Source: Pseudopedobacter beijingensis (GTDB lineage: Bacteria; Bacteroidota; Bacteroidia; Sphingobacteriales; Sphingobacteriaceae). Taken from it: a stretch of 64,000 nt of DNA. The translations under genes and the position numbers were made by a program. The notes beneath the pieces are model-generated. The model saw nothing but the letters and a program-made list of their open reading frames with translations. It searched no databases and was not told where the DNA came from. Shown here piece by piece: positions 43,648 to 52,061 of this stretch; the stretch's first letter is position 1; each line of letters opens with the position of its first letter. The stretch spans positions 1-64,000 of the forward strand of contig NZ_JBHUDG010000051.1 of assembly GCF_042678145.1 (NCBI RefSeq), in the 5' to 3' direction.

Positions 43648-44261
43648 TGTTATTTGAAGATACTTATAAAACTATCCAACGTAATTCTGAAGGTATTTTT
43701 AGAGACAAAGGCAGTAAATTTATTGCCTATGCTTATCCGTTTACGGATGAAAACACACTGAAAGACATCATCACAGAGGTTAAAAAGGAACATCCCAAAG
43801 CCAGACACCATTGTTACGCCTGGCGTTTAACTACAGACCGAAGTGTATTCAGGATAAACGACGATGGTGAACCATCGGGAACCGCTGGTCGTCCTATTCT
43901 TAACACCTTATTGTCACATGACGTAACCAATATATTAGTTGTTGTGGTAAGATACTTTGGTGGTACATTATTAGGCGTTCCCGGTTTAATTAATGCCTAT
44001 AAAACAGCTACGGAAGAAGCATTGACACATGCAGAAATTATAGAAAAAACCGTAAACGATATATACAGGCTCTCTTTTGATTATTTACAGATGAATGATG
44101 TTATGAAAGTAATTAAAGAAGAGGAACTAATACCCGAAAACCAGCTTTTTGATTTACAATGCAGCTTAGATATTTCAGTAAGAAAATCGGAGCTGGATAA
44201 AGTAATCGGAAAAATTGAAAAAATAGATGGTGTAAAAGCCAAATACCTAAAAACCATTTAA
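43647..44261 (+). CDS. YigZ/IMPACT-family protein
   Basis: A 204-residue cytosolic protein of the YigZ/IMPACT family. The N-terminal domain carries 'HPKARHHCYAWRL' and 'NDDGEPSGTAGRPIL', the family fingerprint, and a small C-terminal DUF1949 ferredoxin-like domain (about 135-200) follows. The eukaryotic relative IMPACT modulates Gcn2; bacterial members may act on nucleic acid or translation, but no reaction is known. The ATG at 43647, which overlaps the transporter stop, is preferred to one at 43626 because it gives the family N-terminus. The nucleoside phosphorylase begins 9 bp after its stop. Confidence 0.93.
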   Translation: MLFEDTYKTIQRNSEGIFRDKGSKFIAYAYPFTDENTLKDIITEVKKEHPKARHHCYAWRLTTDRSVFRINDDGEPSGTAGRPILNTLLSHDVTNILVVVVRYFGGTLLGVPGLINAYKTATEEALTHAEIIEKTVNDIYRLSFDYLQMNDVMKVIKEEELIPENQLFDLQCSLDISVRKSELDKVIGKIEKIDGVKAKYLKTI

Positions 44262-44270
44262 CGCAAAACA

Positions 44271-45131
44271 ATGAGCAAAATAGCCGAATCCGATTTAATA
44301 ATTAATCCAGACGGAAGCGTTTACCATTTAAATTTATTACCAGAAGATATTGCCGATACCATTATTACAGTTGGAGATCCTGAGCGTGTTGCAGAAGTAA
44401 GTAAACATTTTGATAACGTTGAGGTCAGAAAATCTAAAAGAGAATTTGTTACACATACTGGTTATCTGAACAGCAAAAGAATTAGCGTAGTTTCTACAGG
44501 TATAGGAACAGATAATATTGACATTGTACTCAATGAGCTGGATGCGCTTGTAAATATTGATTTTGAAAACCGTATAGTAAAGGATGAAATTAAGCAGCTC
44601 GAGATCATCAGGCTGGGCACCTCAGGAACTATTAGAGAAGATATTCCTACCGGATCTATTCTTGCCTCTACACACGGACTGGGGCTAGATTCCTTAATGA
44701 ATTTCTACAATAGAAAGCTAACAGGCGATGAGCTTTTATTAGAAAACAACTTAAACTGTTACTTTGAGCATGATGATCTTGTCCCTTATATTACAGCCGC
44801 TAATGGCAAGTTACTGGATAAAATAAGTGCGGGTTTTGAGAGAGGAATTACAGTTACTGCTCCAGGATTTTATGCCCCACAAGGAAGAAATGTAAGAGCC
44901 AAAGGCAGCCTTCCAAACTTAATAGATAAATTAAGCAAATATAGCTTCGAAGGACACATTATTACTAACCTTGAAATGGAAACAGCGGGAATATACGCCC
45001 TGGCAAATGTTTTTGGACATAAAGCGGTATCCATTAATGCAATTGTAGCTAACAGGCTAAAATTTGAGTTTGCAAAGGATCCGGATGCAGTCATTCAAAA
45101 GATGATAACTAGCGTTTTAGAAAGGCTGTAA
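44271..45131 (+). CDS. Nucleoside phosphorylase, uridine-phosphorylase-like
   Basis: A 286-residue cytosolic phosphorylase of the PNP/UDP superfamily, salvaging nucleosides by phosphorolysis to base and ribose-1-phosphate. 'TVGDPERV' binds phosphate near the N-terminus, 'VVSTGIGTDN' is the conserved glycine loop, 'IRLGTSGTI' is the phosphate/ribose strand and 'NLEMETAGIYALA' carries the Glu-Met-Glu nucleoside-binding element. The bacteroidete group is usually annotated as uridine phosphorylase, but base specificity is not certain from sequence. It is the last gene of the ribD-led run and converges with mqnA; a weak hairpin (AAGGAATA 45136-45143 with TATTCCTT 45173-45180) lies between them. 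Confidence 0.9.
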   Translation: MSKIAESDLIINPDGSVYHLNLLPEDIADTIITVGDPERVAEVSKHFDNVEVRKSKREFVTHTGYLNSKRISVVSTGIGTDNIDIVLNELDALVNIDFENRIVKDEIKQLEIIRLGTSGTIREDIPTGSILASTHGLGLDSLMNFYNRKLTGDELLLENNLNCYFEHDDLVPYITAANGKLLDKISAGFERGITVTAPGFYAPQGRNVRAKGSLPNLIDKLSKYSFEGHIITNLEMETAGIYALANVFGHKAVSINAIVANRLKFEFAKDPDAVIQKMITSVLERL

Positions 45132-45216
45132 ATACAAGGAATAATTATTGATCAACTTTAATTATAAAGAGATATTCCTTCTTGTTTGATGGATTAAAAT
45201 TTATCCTTAAATTGAT

Positions 45217-45954
45217 TTATAGCTCCTTTATATATTGAAGAAAAAGCTCCAAAGCTTCTTTTTTAGAATCGTTGAGCACAAAATCCAGATCGGAATATAA
45301 ATAATTTCTCAGATCAAAGTTGGCATACTGAGGTAGTATTTTCAATACCTCTTCCCTACTGTCCAAACCTAACTTTAAAGCTGCGTTCAACTCTTCTACA
45401 AACTCTTCCGAGAGTTTTTTATTACTTACCCAGGCTGCAAAAACGAAAGGTAAGCCGGTAAATTTATACCACTCTTCTGCCAGATCGTAAACATAAGGGT
45501 AGTCATTTTTTTTGCCAAAAGTTCTGTCTCCAATTTGTACAAAAGCTGTTTTAGAATCAGTAGACTGTCCATAATCATCAGCCTCCAGTATCTTTATAGG
45601 GTTAACCTTCCAGAAATTCTTCAATAATACCAGTGCTAAATTATTTGAAGAGCGGGACTGAGGGTCTAATTGAATATAATCTGCTTCTTCTATAGGGCAA
45701 TTACTGAAAATAAAAACAGAATTTACCTTACCGGAAGCGCCAATACAATAATCTGATAGAATATGATATTCTTTTAGTTTTAGAATTGCGGCAACAGGCA
45801 CCAAACCGATATCAACTTTATCTTCTATCAACTTTTGCGCACATAAAGCCGGATAATCTATTGTTAAATCTATCTGATTTTTAAACTGAGAATGTTCTAA
45901 ACCAAAAAGGAATGGTTTGGTATTAGTATAACTAACCGCCGAAATGCGAATCAT
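45217..45954 (-). CDS. mqnA: Chorismate dehydratase MqnA (menaquinone, futalosine route)
   Basis: A 245-residue periplasmic-binding-protein-like enzyme that dehydrates chorismate to 3-enolpyruvylbenzoate, the first step of the futalosine menaquinone pathway, in the cytosol. The N-terminus 'RISAVSYTNTKPF', 'ALCAQKLIEDKVDIGLVPVA' and the 'DYGQSTDSKTA' to 'GDRTF' stretch are the family pattern. It has no signal peptide despite its binding-protein fold. ATG 45954 is taken as the start, although the frame opens three codons earlier at a TTG. It lies in one run with a histidine phosphatase and mqnE on the minus strand, the latter encoding the next enzyme. Confidence 0.95.
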   Translation of the reverse strand: MIRISAVSYTNTKPFLFGLEHSQFKNQIDLTIDYPALCAQKLIEDKVDIGLVPVAAILKLKEYHILSDYCIGASGKVNSVFIFSNCPIEEADYIQLDPQSRSSNNLALVLLKNFWKVNPIKILEADDYGQSTDSKTAFVQIGDRTFGKKNDYPYVYDLAEEWYKFTGLPFVFAAWVSNKKLSEEFVEELNAALKLGLDSREEVLKILPQYANFDLRNYLYSDLDFVLNDSKKEALELFLQYIKEL

Positions 45955-45987
45955 AAACAACAACGAAAGAAAATAAGCAGCTAATAA

Positions 45988-46623
45988 TTATTTTTTAAGG
46001 TTTTCCAGATGCTCTAAACTATTAAAAGTATCAATTTCAAACTTTCCGTCAGCATATTCTAAAATATATAAAGATGTATTTTGATGCGGAAAATGATCCA
46101 TATCACTTAAAGGCCTTCCGGTTAATTGCGAAAGTAATAACCGCATTGCTCTCCCATGCATACAAATCAAAATTGTTTGCTCGTTAGATTTAGATACAAT
46201 ATAGTCCATGGCTTCTTTTTGTCTCGCACAAACTTCGTTAGGACTTTCTCCACCATCGGGTTTTTCATCATACTCCCCATTATTCCACGCGTCAATCAAA
46301 TGCTTAAATTCAGCCCTAACTTCAGTAGAAATAATTTTCCCTTCCTGTTTACCCCACGCCATCTCATCCAAACCAGATAATTGCTCCCATGGTAATCCGG
46401 CATCAATAAATTTTTGGGTAGTTTGGTGTGTTCTCTTTAATGTAGAAGTATATAATTTATCAAAAGGTACATCTTTATACATCTCGTAAAAAGCGATACC
46501 CTGTGCTTTTCCAGTTTCATTTAAATCTGCATTAATCCCTCTTCCCTGTACAACTCCTGCTTTGTTATAATCGGTTTCTCCGTGACGTATAATATAAATT
46601 TTCTTTGCTACTGAATCGCTCAT
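45988..46623 (-). CDS. Histidine phosphatase between mqnE and mqnA
   Basis: A 211-residue phosphoglycerate mutase-like protein with an intact active site: 'IIRHGETDYN' (Arg13, His14), the 'LYTSTLKRTHQT' segment with the second Arg, 'EMAWGKQEG' with the catalytic Glu, and 'ICMHGRAMR' with the second His. It should remove phosphate from a small molecule. Placed 2 bp from mqnE and 33 bp from mqnA, it may act on a pathway compound, but no phosphatase step is known in the futalosine route; general phosphatase or mutase roles are equally possible. It contrasts with the degenerate family member at 6.6-7.1 kb. Confidence 0.93.
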   Translation of the reverse strand: MSDSVAKKIYIIRHGETDYNKAGVVQGRGINADLNETGKAQGIAFYEMYKDVPFDKLYTSTLKRTHQTTQKFIDAGLPWEQLSGLDEMAWGKQEGKIISTEVRAEFKHLIDAWNNGEYDEKPDGGESPNEVCARQKEAMDYIVSKSNEQTILICMHGRAMRLLLSQLTGRPLSDMDHFPHQNTSLYILEYADGKFEIDTFNSLEHLENLKK

Positions 46624-46625
46624 TA

Positions 46626-47819
46626 TTAATTAATTACTGGTAAATTATAAAACTTAGGCTTCTCGTCTTCTTCAAAAACAAAATCTGTATAATCATTTAT
46701 TACATTATACAAAGTATCTCTTTCTATAGGTTTTCTTCCAACTTCTTTAATCAATTTCACTAGTTCTTTGGTACTCATAGCTGGATTTTGCTCTTCGGCA
46801 CCCGCCATCGAATATATTTTTGTGGTATCATCCAGTGTACCATCTATATCATCAACACCAAAGTTTAAAGAAAGTTGTGCCGTATTCCTGCTAATCATGG
46901 CCCAATATGCTTTGATATGGTCAAAGTTATCCAGATATATACGGGCAACTGCATAATTTCTTAAGTCTTCTATCACACTCACTTCCGGAACATCAGACAT
47001 TTGATTTTCCTTATTTCTAAACTTCAATGGAATAAATGTCTGGAAACCAAAGGTTTTATCTTGTAGCAATCTCAATCTTTCCATGTGGTCTACCCTATGC
47101 CTAAACTCTTCAATATGTCCGTATAACATAGTAGCATTGGTACGCATTCCCAGCTTGTGCGCTTGTTCATGTATATCCAGCCATTGTTCTGCCGTACATT
47201 TATCATGTGCAATCTTTTCTCTTACCTCCGGGTGGAATATTTCTGCCCCACCACCTGGCATAGAATCCAATCCACATTCCTGTAAAAACTTAAGCCCATC
47301 ATAATGAGAAAGTTTCGCTTTCTTAAAAATATAATAGTATTCTACAGGAGTTAGTCCTTTAATATGTAAATCTGGTCGGTGAGCTTTACATTTTCTAAAA
47401 AAATCCGCATAAAAATCCAGATTCTGTTTAGGTACCACACCTCCCGTAATATGTACTTCGGTAACAGGTTCATCGTCATATTTCTTAACAATCTCCATCA
47501 TCCCGTCTACATCCATTTCCCATCCCTGCTCACGTTCTTTAATCAGTCTTGAATAAGAACAAAACTTACAATCGTACACACATACATTGGTAGGTTCTAT
47601 ATGGAAATTTCTATTAAAATAAGTTAAATCTCCATGTTTTTTATTTCGGATGTAATTTGCAAGAACTCCCAGATAAGATAAACTGCCATGTTCGTACAAA
47701 TAAACTCCCTCATCAAAATTTATTCTTTGATTATTTTTTACTTTTTGCGCAATGCTTTTTAGATTTGGATCTAAAGTAGTATCTGTAAGAATTATTTCAA
47801 TTTGATTGTTGAAATTCAT
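46626..47819 (-). CDS. mqnE: Aminofutalosine synthase MqnE (radical SAM)
   Basis: A 397-residue radical SAM enzyme that joins 3-enolpyruvylbenzoate with SAM to give aminofutalosine, the second step of menaquinone synthesis by the futalosine route. The 4Fe-4S motif CxxxCxxC is at Cys80, Cys84 and Cys87 ('CVYDCKFC'). 'EVHITGGVVP', 'GLTPVEYYY' and 'SMPGGGAEIF' belong to the CofH/MqnE/MqnC family, and MqnE is preferred over MqnC on length and on the adjacent mqnA. It is the first gene of its minus-strand run and is divergent from a cystathionine gamma-synthase-family gene. Further pathway genes (mqnB, mqnC, mqnD) are not in the window. Confidence 0.93.
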   Translation of the reverse strand: MNFNNQIEIILTDTTLDPNLKSIAQKVKNNQRINFDEGVYLYEHGSLSYLGVLANYIRNKKHGDLTYFNRNFHIEPTNVCVYDCKFCSYSRLIKEREQGWEMDVDGMMEIVKKYDDEPVTEVHITGGVVPKQNLDFYADFFRKCKAHRPDLHIKGLTPVEYYYIFKKAKLSHYDGLKFLQECGLDSMPGGGAEIFHPEVREKIAHDKCTAEQWLDIHEQAHKLGMRTNATMLYGHIEEFRHRVDHMERLRLLQDKTFGFQTFIPLKFRNKENQMSDVPEVSVIEDLRNYAVARIYLDNFDHIKAYWAMISRNTAQLSLNFGVDDIDGTLDDTTKIYSMAGAEEQNPAMSTKELVKLIKEVGRKPIERDTLYNVINDYTDFVFEEDEKPKFYNLPVIN

Positions 47820-47925
47820 CGGACGTTTTTTTTCAAAAATAGTAATTAAAGCCCGGTATTTGGTTACTTAATTGTAAAAGATAGGCTGCTTTAACGTAAC
47901 ATCCCTTACTATAAACAATTATATC

Positions 47926-49038
47926 ATGAAATTTGAAACCATCTCTATCCACGAGGGTAACAAAAAAGACGAAGACAGTAAAGCTGTTGTTCAACCCATC
48001 GTACTTTCTACCACTTTTGAACGAGCCGAAGACGGCGGTTACCCATCTGGCTATATGTACATCAGAAAGGATAACCCCAACAGAAAGTCGTTAGAAAATG
48101 TAATGGCAAAATTAGAAGGAGGCAAAGTTTCCTGTGCATTTGCTACCGGAAATACCGCTGCCATGTCTGTTTTTCAATGTTTACCCGCAGGAAGCCATAT
48201 AATATGCCCTGATGATATGTATTACGGCATACGTAGTCAATTAAAAACTCTTTTTAAAGATATACTTGAAGTTGATTTCATAGATCTTTCTGATTTGGAT
48301 CTGCTACAGAAAACAATCAAAAAAAACACCCGATTAATTTGGGTAGAAAGCCCTTCTAATCCCTTATTAAAATTAGTTGACATCAAAAAATTAGCCGCTA
48401 TTTCCAAAAATAATGAAATCAAACTAGCTGTTGACAATACCTTTGCTACACCTTACGGACAGCTCCCTATTAGTCTGGGTGCCGATATTGTAATGCATTC
48501 TACAACTAAATTTTTAAACGGGCATGGAGATGTTTGTGGTGGTATTATTATTTTAAAGGAAGAGGATGATTTTTACGAACAATTAAAAACCGTACAGGTT
48601 GTAGGTGGTGCCGTTCCTTCCCCATTCGATTGCTATCTGGTAACTCGCGGTATAAAAACATTGGCTTATAGAATGAAAGGTCATGCAGAAAACGCTATGA
48701 AACTGGCTGGTTTTCTGGAAGCCCACCCTGCTGTAGAGTCTGTTTATTATCCTGGATTGCCTTCTCATCCGCAGCATCAATTAGCTAAAGAACAAATGAA
48801 CTCTTTTGGAGGGATGTTATCTTTTTGTCTCAAAAACGGAGAATCTGCTGCTCATAAATTTGTAAATGGAGTTAAAGTATTTACTCAAGCTACAAGTCTG
48901 GGAGGCGTAGAAAGTTTGGTAGAACACCGCTATTCCACTGAAGGACCAGATTCTACAACACCTAAAAACCTGGTCAGAATTTCTGTTGGATTAGAAAATA
49001 TTGAAGATTTAATAAATGATATCAACTTGAACCTTTAA
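47926..49038 (+). CDS. Cys/Met-metabolism PLP enzyme, cystathionine gamma-synthase type
   Basis: A 370-residue pyridoxal-phosphate enzyme of the trans-sulfuration family (cystathionine gamma-synthase/gamma-lyase/beta-lyase). The cofactor lysine is in 'HSTTKFLNGHGD'; 'FATGNTAAMS' binds the phosphate; 'VDNTFATPYGQ' carries the Asp that contacts the pyridine nitrogen; 'LGGVESLVEHR' is the usual substrate block. The enzymes are hard to separate by sequence; the genomic setting with metY, metX and hom suggests gamma-synthase (forming cystathionine) or gamma-lyase (the reverse route). It precedes the SAM riboswitch, which is oriented to the next gene, so this gene is not under that switch. Confidence 0.88.
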   Translation: MKFETISIHEGNKKDEDSKAVVQPIVLSTTFERAEDGGYPSGYMYIRKDNPNRKSLENVMAKLEGGKVSCAFATGNTAAMSVFQCLPAGSHIICPDDMYYGIRSQLKTLFKDILEVDFIDLSDLDLLQKTIKKNTRLIWVESPSNPLLKLVDIKKLAAISKNNEIKLAVDNTFATPYGQLPISLGADIVMHSTTKFLNGHGDVCGGIIILKEEDDFYEQLKTVQVVGGAVPSPFDCYLVTRGIKTLAYRMKGHAENAMKLAGFLEAHPAVESVYYPGLPSHPQHQLAKEQMNSFGGMLSFCLKNGESAAHKFVNGVKVFTQATSLGGVESLVEHRYSTEGPDSTTPKNLVRISVGLENIEDLINDINLNL

Positions 49039-49095
49039 GTTTTTTCGATTTTCATCTAAAATAAAAAAACAAAAACCCAATAATTCCAAATAAAA

Positions 49096-49128
49096 TTTGG
49101 TTAATTGTATTTTATTTCCTTATATTTG
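49096..49128 (+). promoter_or_regulatory. Promoter of the riboswitch-metY transcript
   Basis: TTTG at 49096-49099 and TATATTTG at 49121-49128 match the Bacteroidota -33 and -7 elements with a 21-bp spacer. Transcription from here would begin about 40 bases ahead of the SAM aptamer and include the small Cys/Met-rich frame and metY. Confidence 0.7.
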
Positions 49129-49176
49129 CAGCAACATTGGTTGAAATACCAAGATCAATTCCTAGAAAAGGTCTTG

Positions 49177-49278
49177 ATTTATAAAGAAGTGGTAAGAGAA
49201 CAGGCTCTAAGACCCACTGGCAACCTCCCTTAAAAAAGGAAAAGGTGCCAAATCCTGACCCGAGAGGGAAATATAAAT
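49177..49278 (+). promoter_or_regulatory. SAM riboswitch (S-box/SAM-I class)
   Basis: The closing helix P1 is ATTTATA (49177-49183) with TATAAAT (49272-49278). P2 is GTGG...CCAC, with an inner AGAG/CTCT pair. 'GGCAACCT' and 'GGTGCCAAATCC' correspond to the conserved J2/3 and P3-side sequences of the S-box aptamer, and a CCC-GAGA-GGG hairpin forms P4. All are in the right order and spacing. SAM binding should lower expression of the genes downstream (small frame, metY). I cannot pick out a clear downstream expression platform (no strong terminator), so control may act on translation start. Confidence 0.85.
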
Positions 49279-49288
49279 TTTAAAAGAC

Positions 49289-49408
49289 ATGAAAAAAGCT
49301 ACTACATTAGAAAATTTCAAAAAACTACAACAAGGGAAATCCCAACATATAAATATTGGTAATTACATTTCTGATTACTGTATATGTTGTTGTATGTGTA
49401 TGTGCTAA
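49289..49408 (+). CDS. Small ORF, 39 aa, with Cys/Met-rich end (CICCCMCMC)
   Basis: An ATG 10 bp after the riboswitch opens a 39-codon frame ending at TAA 49406-49408. The first 30 residues are ordinary ('MKKATTLENFKKL...'), and the last nine are CICCCMCMC: six Cys and two Met in nine codons. The location between a SAM riboswitch and metY, which makes homocysteine or methionine precursors from sulfide, suggests a leader peptide whose translation senses Cys or Met supply. A 7-bp stem with a bulge (GTA-t-GTGC with GCAC-TAC) overlaps the last two codons. A metal-binding or RiPP-like peptide is the alternative. I recognise no family. Confidence 0.6.
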   Translation: MKKATTLENFKKLQQGKSQHINIGNYISDYCICCCMCMC

Positions 49409-49521
49409 TTTTCCCATTTTGCACTACCCTATCACTTTACTATTTTAGCCAACGGTTTAGTGAATCTCTTAAAATTTTTTAAATCAAAATTTATTTATAA
49501 TAACTTAAAAATCCATAAAAA

Positions 49522-50823
49522 ATGTCAACTCAAAATTTAAAATTCGAAACTTTACAAGTTCATGCGGGACAAGAAGTAGATCCTACAACAGGTTCAAGAG
49601 CTGTTCCTTTATATCAAACAACATCATACGTGTTTAAAAACAACGAACACGGAGCCAATCTTTTTGCTTTAAAAGAATTCGGTAATATATATACCCGCAT
49701 CATGAACCCTACAACTGATGTATTTGAAAAAAGGGTTGCTGCTTTAGAAGGTGGTGTTGGTGCCTTAGCTACATCTTCTGGTCAGGCTGCACAATTTCTT
49801 GCCATCACCAACATTCTTCAGGCAGGTGATAATTTCGTAACCACAGGTCGTTTATACGGAGGTACTTATAACCAATTTAAAGTACAATTCAAACGTTTAG
49901 GCATAGAAGCCAGGTTTGCTAAAAATGATAATCCGCAATCTTACGAAGAATTAATTGACGAAAATACAAAAGCTTTATATGTTGAAACCATTGGAAACCC
50001 GGAATTAAACATTCCTGATTTTGATGCTATTGCTGCTGTATCCAAAAAACACGATATACCTTTTATAGTAGATAATACATTTGGTGCTGGTGGTTACCTT
50101 TTCAGACCTATAGACCACGGTGCAAATATTGTAGTTGAAGCTGCAACAAAATGGATAGGCGGTCATGGTACCAGTATTGGTGGGGTAATTGTAGACGCTG
50201 GAAACTATAACTGGGGTAACGGAAAATTCCCTCAATTTTCTGAACCTTCAGAAGGTTACCATGGCTTGGTTTTCTCTGATGTTTTTGGTGTTAATGGTCC
50301 TTTTGGAAATATCCAGTTTATTATAAGAGCAAGAGTAGAAGGTCTTAGAGATTACGGTTGCTCTCAATCTCCTTTCAACTCTTTCTTATTAATACAAGGT
50401 TTAGAAACTCTTTCTTTAAGAGTTCAAAGACACGTAGATAACACTTTGGCATTAGCTAAATGGTTAGAGTCACATCCAAAAGTAAAATCTGTAAATTACC
50501 CTGGATTGGAATCTTCTCCATACCATACACTGGCTAAAAAATATCTGAAAAACGGATTTGGTGGTGTATTATCTTTTGAAGTAATTGGCGATAAAGAAAA
50601 TGCAACTAAAGTAATTAACTCGCTAAAATTAACCAGTAACCTGGCCAATGTTGGTGATGCTAAAACTTTAATCATTCAACCTTCTGCAACTACGCACCAG
50701 CAATTAAGTGAAGAAGCACAAATAGCTGCAGGTGTACAACCGGCTGCTTTAAGGGTTTCTGTTGGAATTGAGCATATTGACGATATCAAAGCTGATTTTG
50801 AACAAGCTTTGGCTGCTATCTAA
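49522..50823 (+). CDS. metY: O-acetylhomoserine sulfhydrylase / aminocarboxypropyltransferase
   Basis: A 433-residue PLP enzyme that condenses O-acetylhomoserine with sulfide to form homocysteine. It belongs to the same fold family as the gene at 47.9-49.0 kb but is longer, as MetY proteins are. 'EAATKWIGGHG' holds the PLP lysine; 'SSGQAAQFLAI' binds the phosphate; 'VDNTFGAGGYLFRP' carries the cofactor Asp. The sequence 'GPFGNIQFIIRARVEGLRDYG' is the MetY-specific insertion. It is 113 bp after the small Cys/Met-rich frame, with the SAM riboswitch and promoter upstream, so SAM should repress it. MetX and Hom, encoded next, supply its substrate. Confidence 0.95.
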   Translation: MSTQNLKFETLQVHAGQEVDPTTGSRAVPLYQTTSYVFKNNEHGANLFALKEFGNIYTRIMNPTTDVFEKRVAALEGGVGALATSSGQAAQFLAITNILQAGDNFVTTGRLYGGTYNQFKVQFKRLGIEARFAKNDNPQSYEELIDENTKALYVETIGNPELNIPDFDAIAAVSKKHDIPFIVDNTFGAGGYLFRPIDHGANIVVEAATKWIGGHGTSIGGVIVDAGNYNWGNGKFPQFSEPSEGYHGLVFSDVFGVNGPFGNIQFIIRARVEGLRDYGCSQSPFNSFLLIQGLETLSLRVQRHVDNTLALAKWLESHPKVKSVNYPGLESSPYHTLAKKYLKNGFGGVLSFEVIGDKENATKVINSLKLTSNLANVGDAKTLIIQPSATTHQQLSEEAQIAAGVQPAALRVSVGIEHIDDIKADFEQALAAI

Positions 50824-50872
50824 AACTAAATTTTCTATATAAAAAAGGAAGGTCTTTGAAAAAAGTCACCAT

Positions 50873-50906
50873 TATCCATATTCCGAAAGTTTTCGGAATA
50901 TGGATA
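50873..50906. terminator. 16-bp perfect hairpin between metY and metX
   Basis: TATCCATATTCCGAAA (50873-50888) pairs perfectly with TTTCGGAATATGGATA (50891-50906), leaving a 2-base centre (effectively an AAAGTTTT loop). The stem is strong but is not followed by a T-run (next bases TCCTTCTA), so it may act as a partial terminator, an mRNA-processing or stability element, or a protein-binding palindrome. Confidence 0.55.
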
Positions 50907-51001
50907 TCCTTCTAAAGATACTGTTTACTTATAAATCGGCATTTTTAGATTTTTTAGCTACTTTTTCTCTTCTATACTTTTGAAAACGCATTTTTTGGAC
51001 G

Positions 51002-52057
51002 ATGAATTTTAAGACATATCAACATAAAGGAGTATTTGAACTGGAGAATGGGAAAGGTATCGCCGACCTTGAAATAGCATACCACACTTACGGGGAGTTA
51101 AATAAAGAAAAAAACAACGTTGTTTGGGTATGTCATGCGCTTACTGCCAACTCAGATGTTTTTGATTGGTGGAAAGGACTTTTTGGACAAACAGATTTTT
51201 TCAATCCCAAAGATTTTTTTATAGTTTGTGCCAATATTATTGGCTCTCCTTACGGCAGCAGCAATCCGCTAAGCATTAGCAAAAATACCGATCTGCCTTA
51301 CTTTTTAGTATTTCCTCAGTTTTCTATAAGAGATATGGTAAATGCACATCAAATTTTAGCCCAGCAACTGGGTATTCATAATATAGATATCTTGATTGGC
51401 GGTTCGTTAGGTGGACAACAAGCTCTGGAATGGGCAGTTATGGAACCTCAGAAGATAAAAAACCTGATTGTTATGGCTACCAATGCGGTTCATTCTCCGT
51501 GGGGAATAGCTTTTAACGAATCGCAAAGATTAGCCATTGAAACCGATCCCTCCTTTTTCTCTAATCAAATTAATGGTGGGCTTAAAGGACTTAAAACAGC
51601 CAGAAGCATAGCTCTTCTTTCTTATAGAACGGCATCCAGCTATAACAAAACACAATCTGAACAAGATTTAAATAAAGTAGATAATTTCAGAGCATCTTCC
51701 TATCAAAATTATCAAGGCGATAAACTAGTTAAAAGATTTAATGCTTACAGCTATTATTATCTTACCAAAGCCATGGACAGTCATAATTTGGGCCGAAATC
51801 GGGATAGCATAACAGATGCATTAAATACAATAAAAGCGAATACTTTAGTAATTGGTATTGCATCTGATATACTTTTTCCGCCCGATGAACAACAGTATAT
51901 CGCAAAATATATCCATAATGCCGAATACCATGAAATTGAGTCTCTGTATGGACATGATGGTTTCCTGTTAGAAATAAAACAACTGAACAGTATTATCTCC
52001 AATTTCATAAAAGCGACTACATTGGAAACTGATCATAAAAATTTACAAATAGCATAA
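51002..52057 (+). CDS. metX: Homoserine O-acetyltransferase
   Basis: A 351-residue cytosolic alpha/beta-hydrolase-fold enzyme that acetylates homoserine with acetyl-CoA, producing the substrate of MetY. The nucleophile elbow 'GGSLGGQQALEW' places the catalytic Ser at 135; 'GHDGFLLE' near residue 317 contains the catalytic His with its partner region, and 'RFNAYSYYYLTKAMD' is a MetX signature. The length is normal; no fused MetW or methyltransferase domain is present. It follows metY after 178 bp that contain a strong hairpin, and precedes the homoserine dehydrogenase gene by 4 bp. Confidence 0.95.
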   Translation: MNFKTYQHKGVFELENGKGIADLEIAYHTYGELNKEKNNVVWVCHALTANSDVFDWWKGLFGQTDFFNPKDFFIVCANIIGSPYGSSNPLSISKNTDLPYFLVFPQFSIRDMVNAHQILAQQLGIHNIDILIGGSLGGQQALEWAVMEPQKIKNLIVMATNAVHSPWGIAFNESQRLAIETDPSFFSNQINGGLKGLKTARSIALLSYRTASSYNKTQSEQDLNKVDNFRASSYQNYQGDKLVKRFNAYSYYYLTKAMDSHNLGRNRDSITDALNTIKANTLVIGIASDILFPPDEQQYIAKYIHNAEYHEIESLYGHDGFLLEIKQLNSIISNFIKATTLETDHKNLQIA

Positions 52058-52061
52058 ACAA

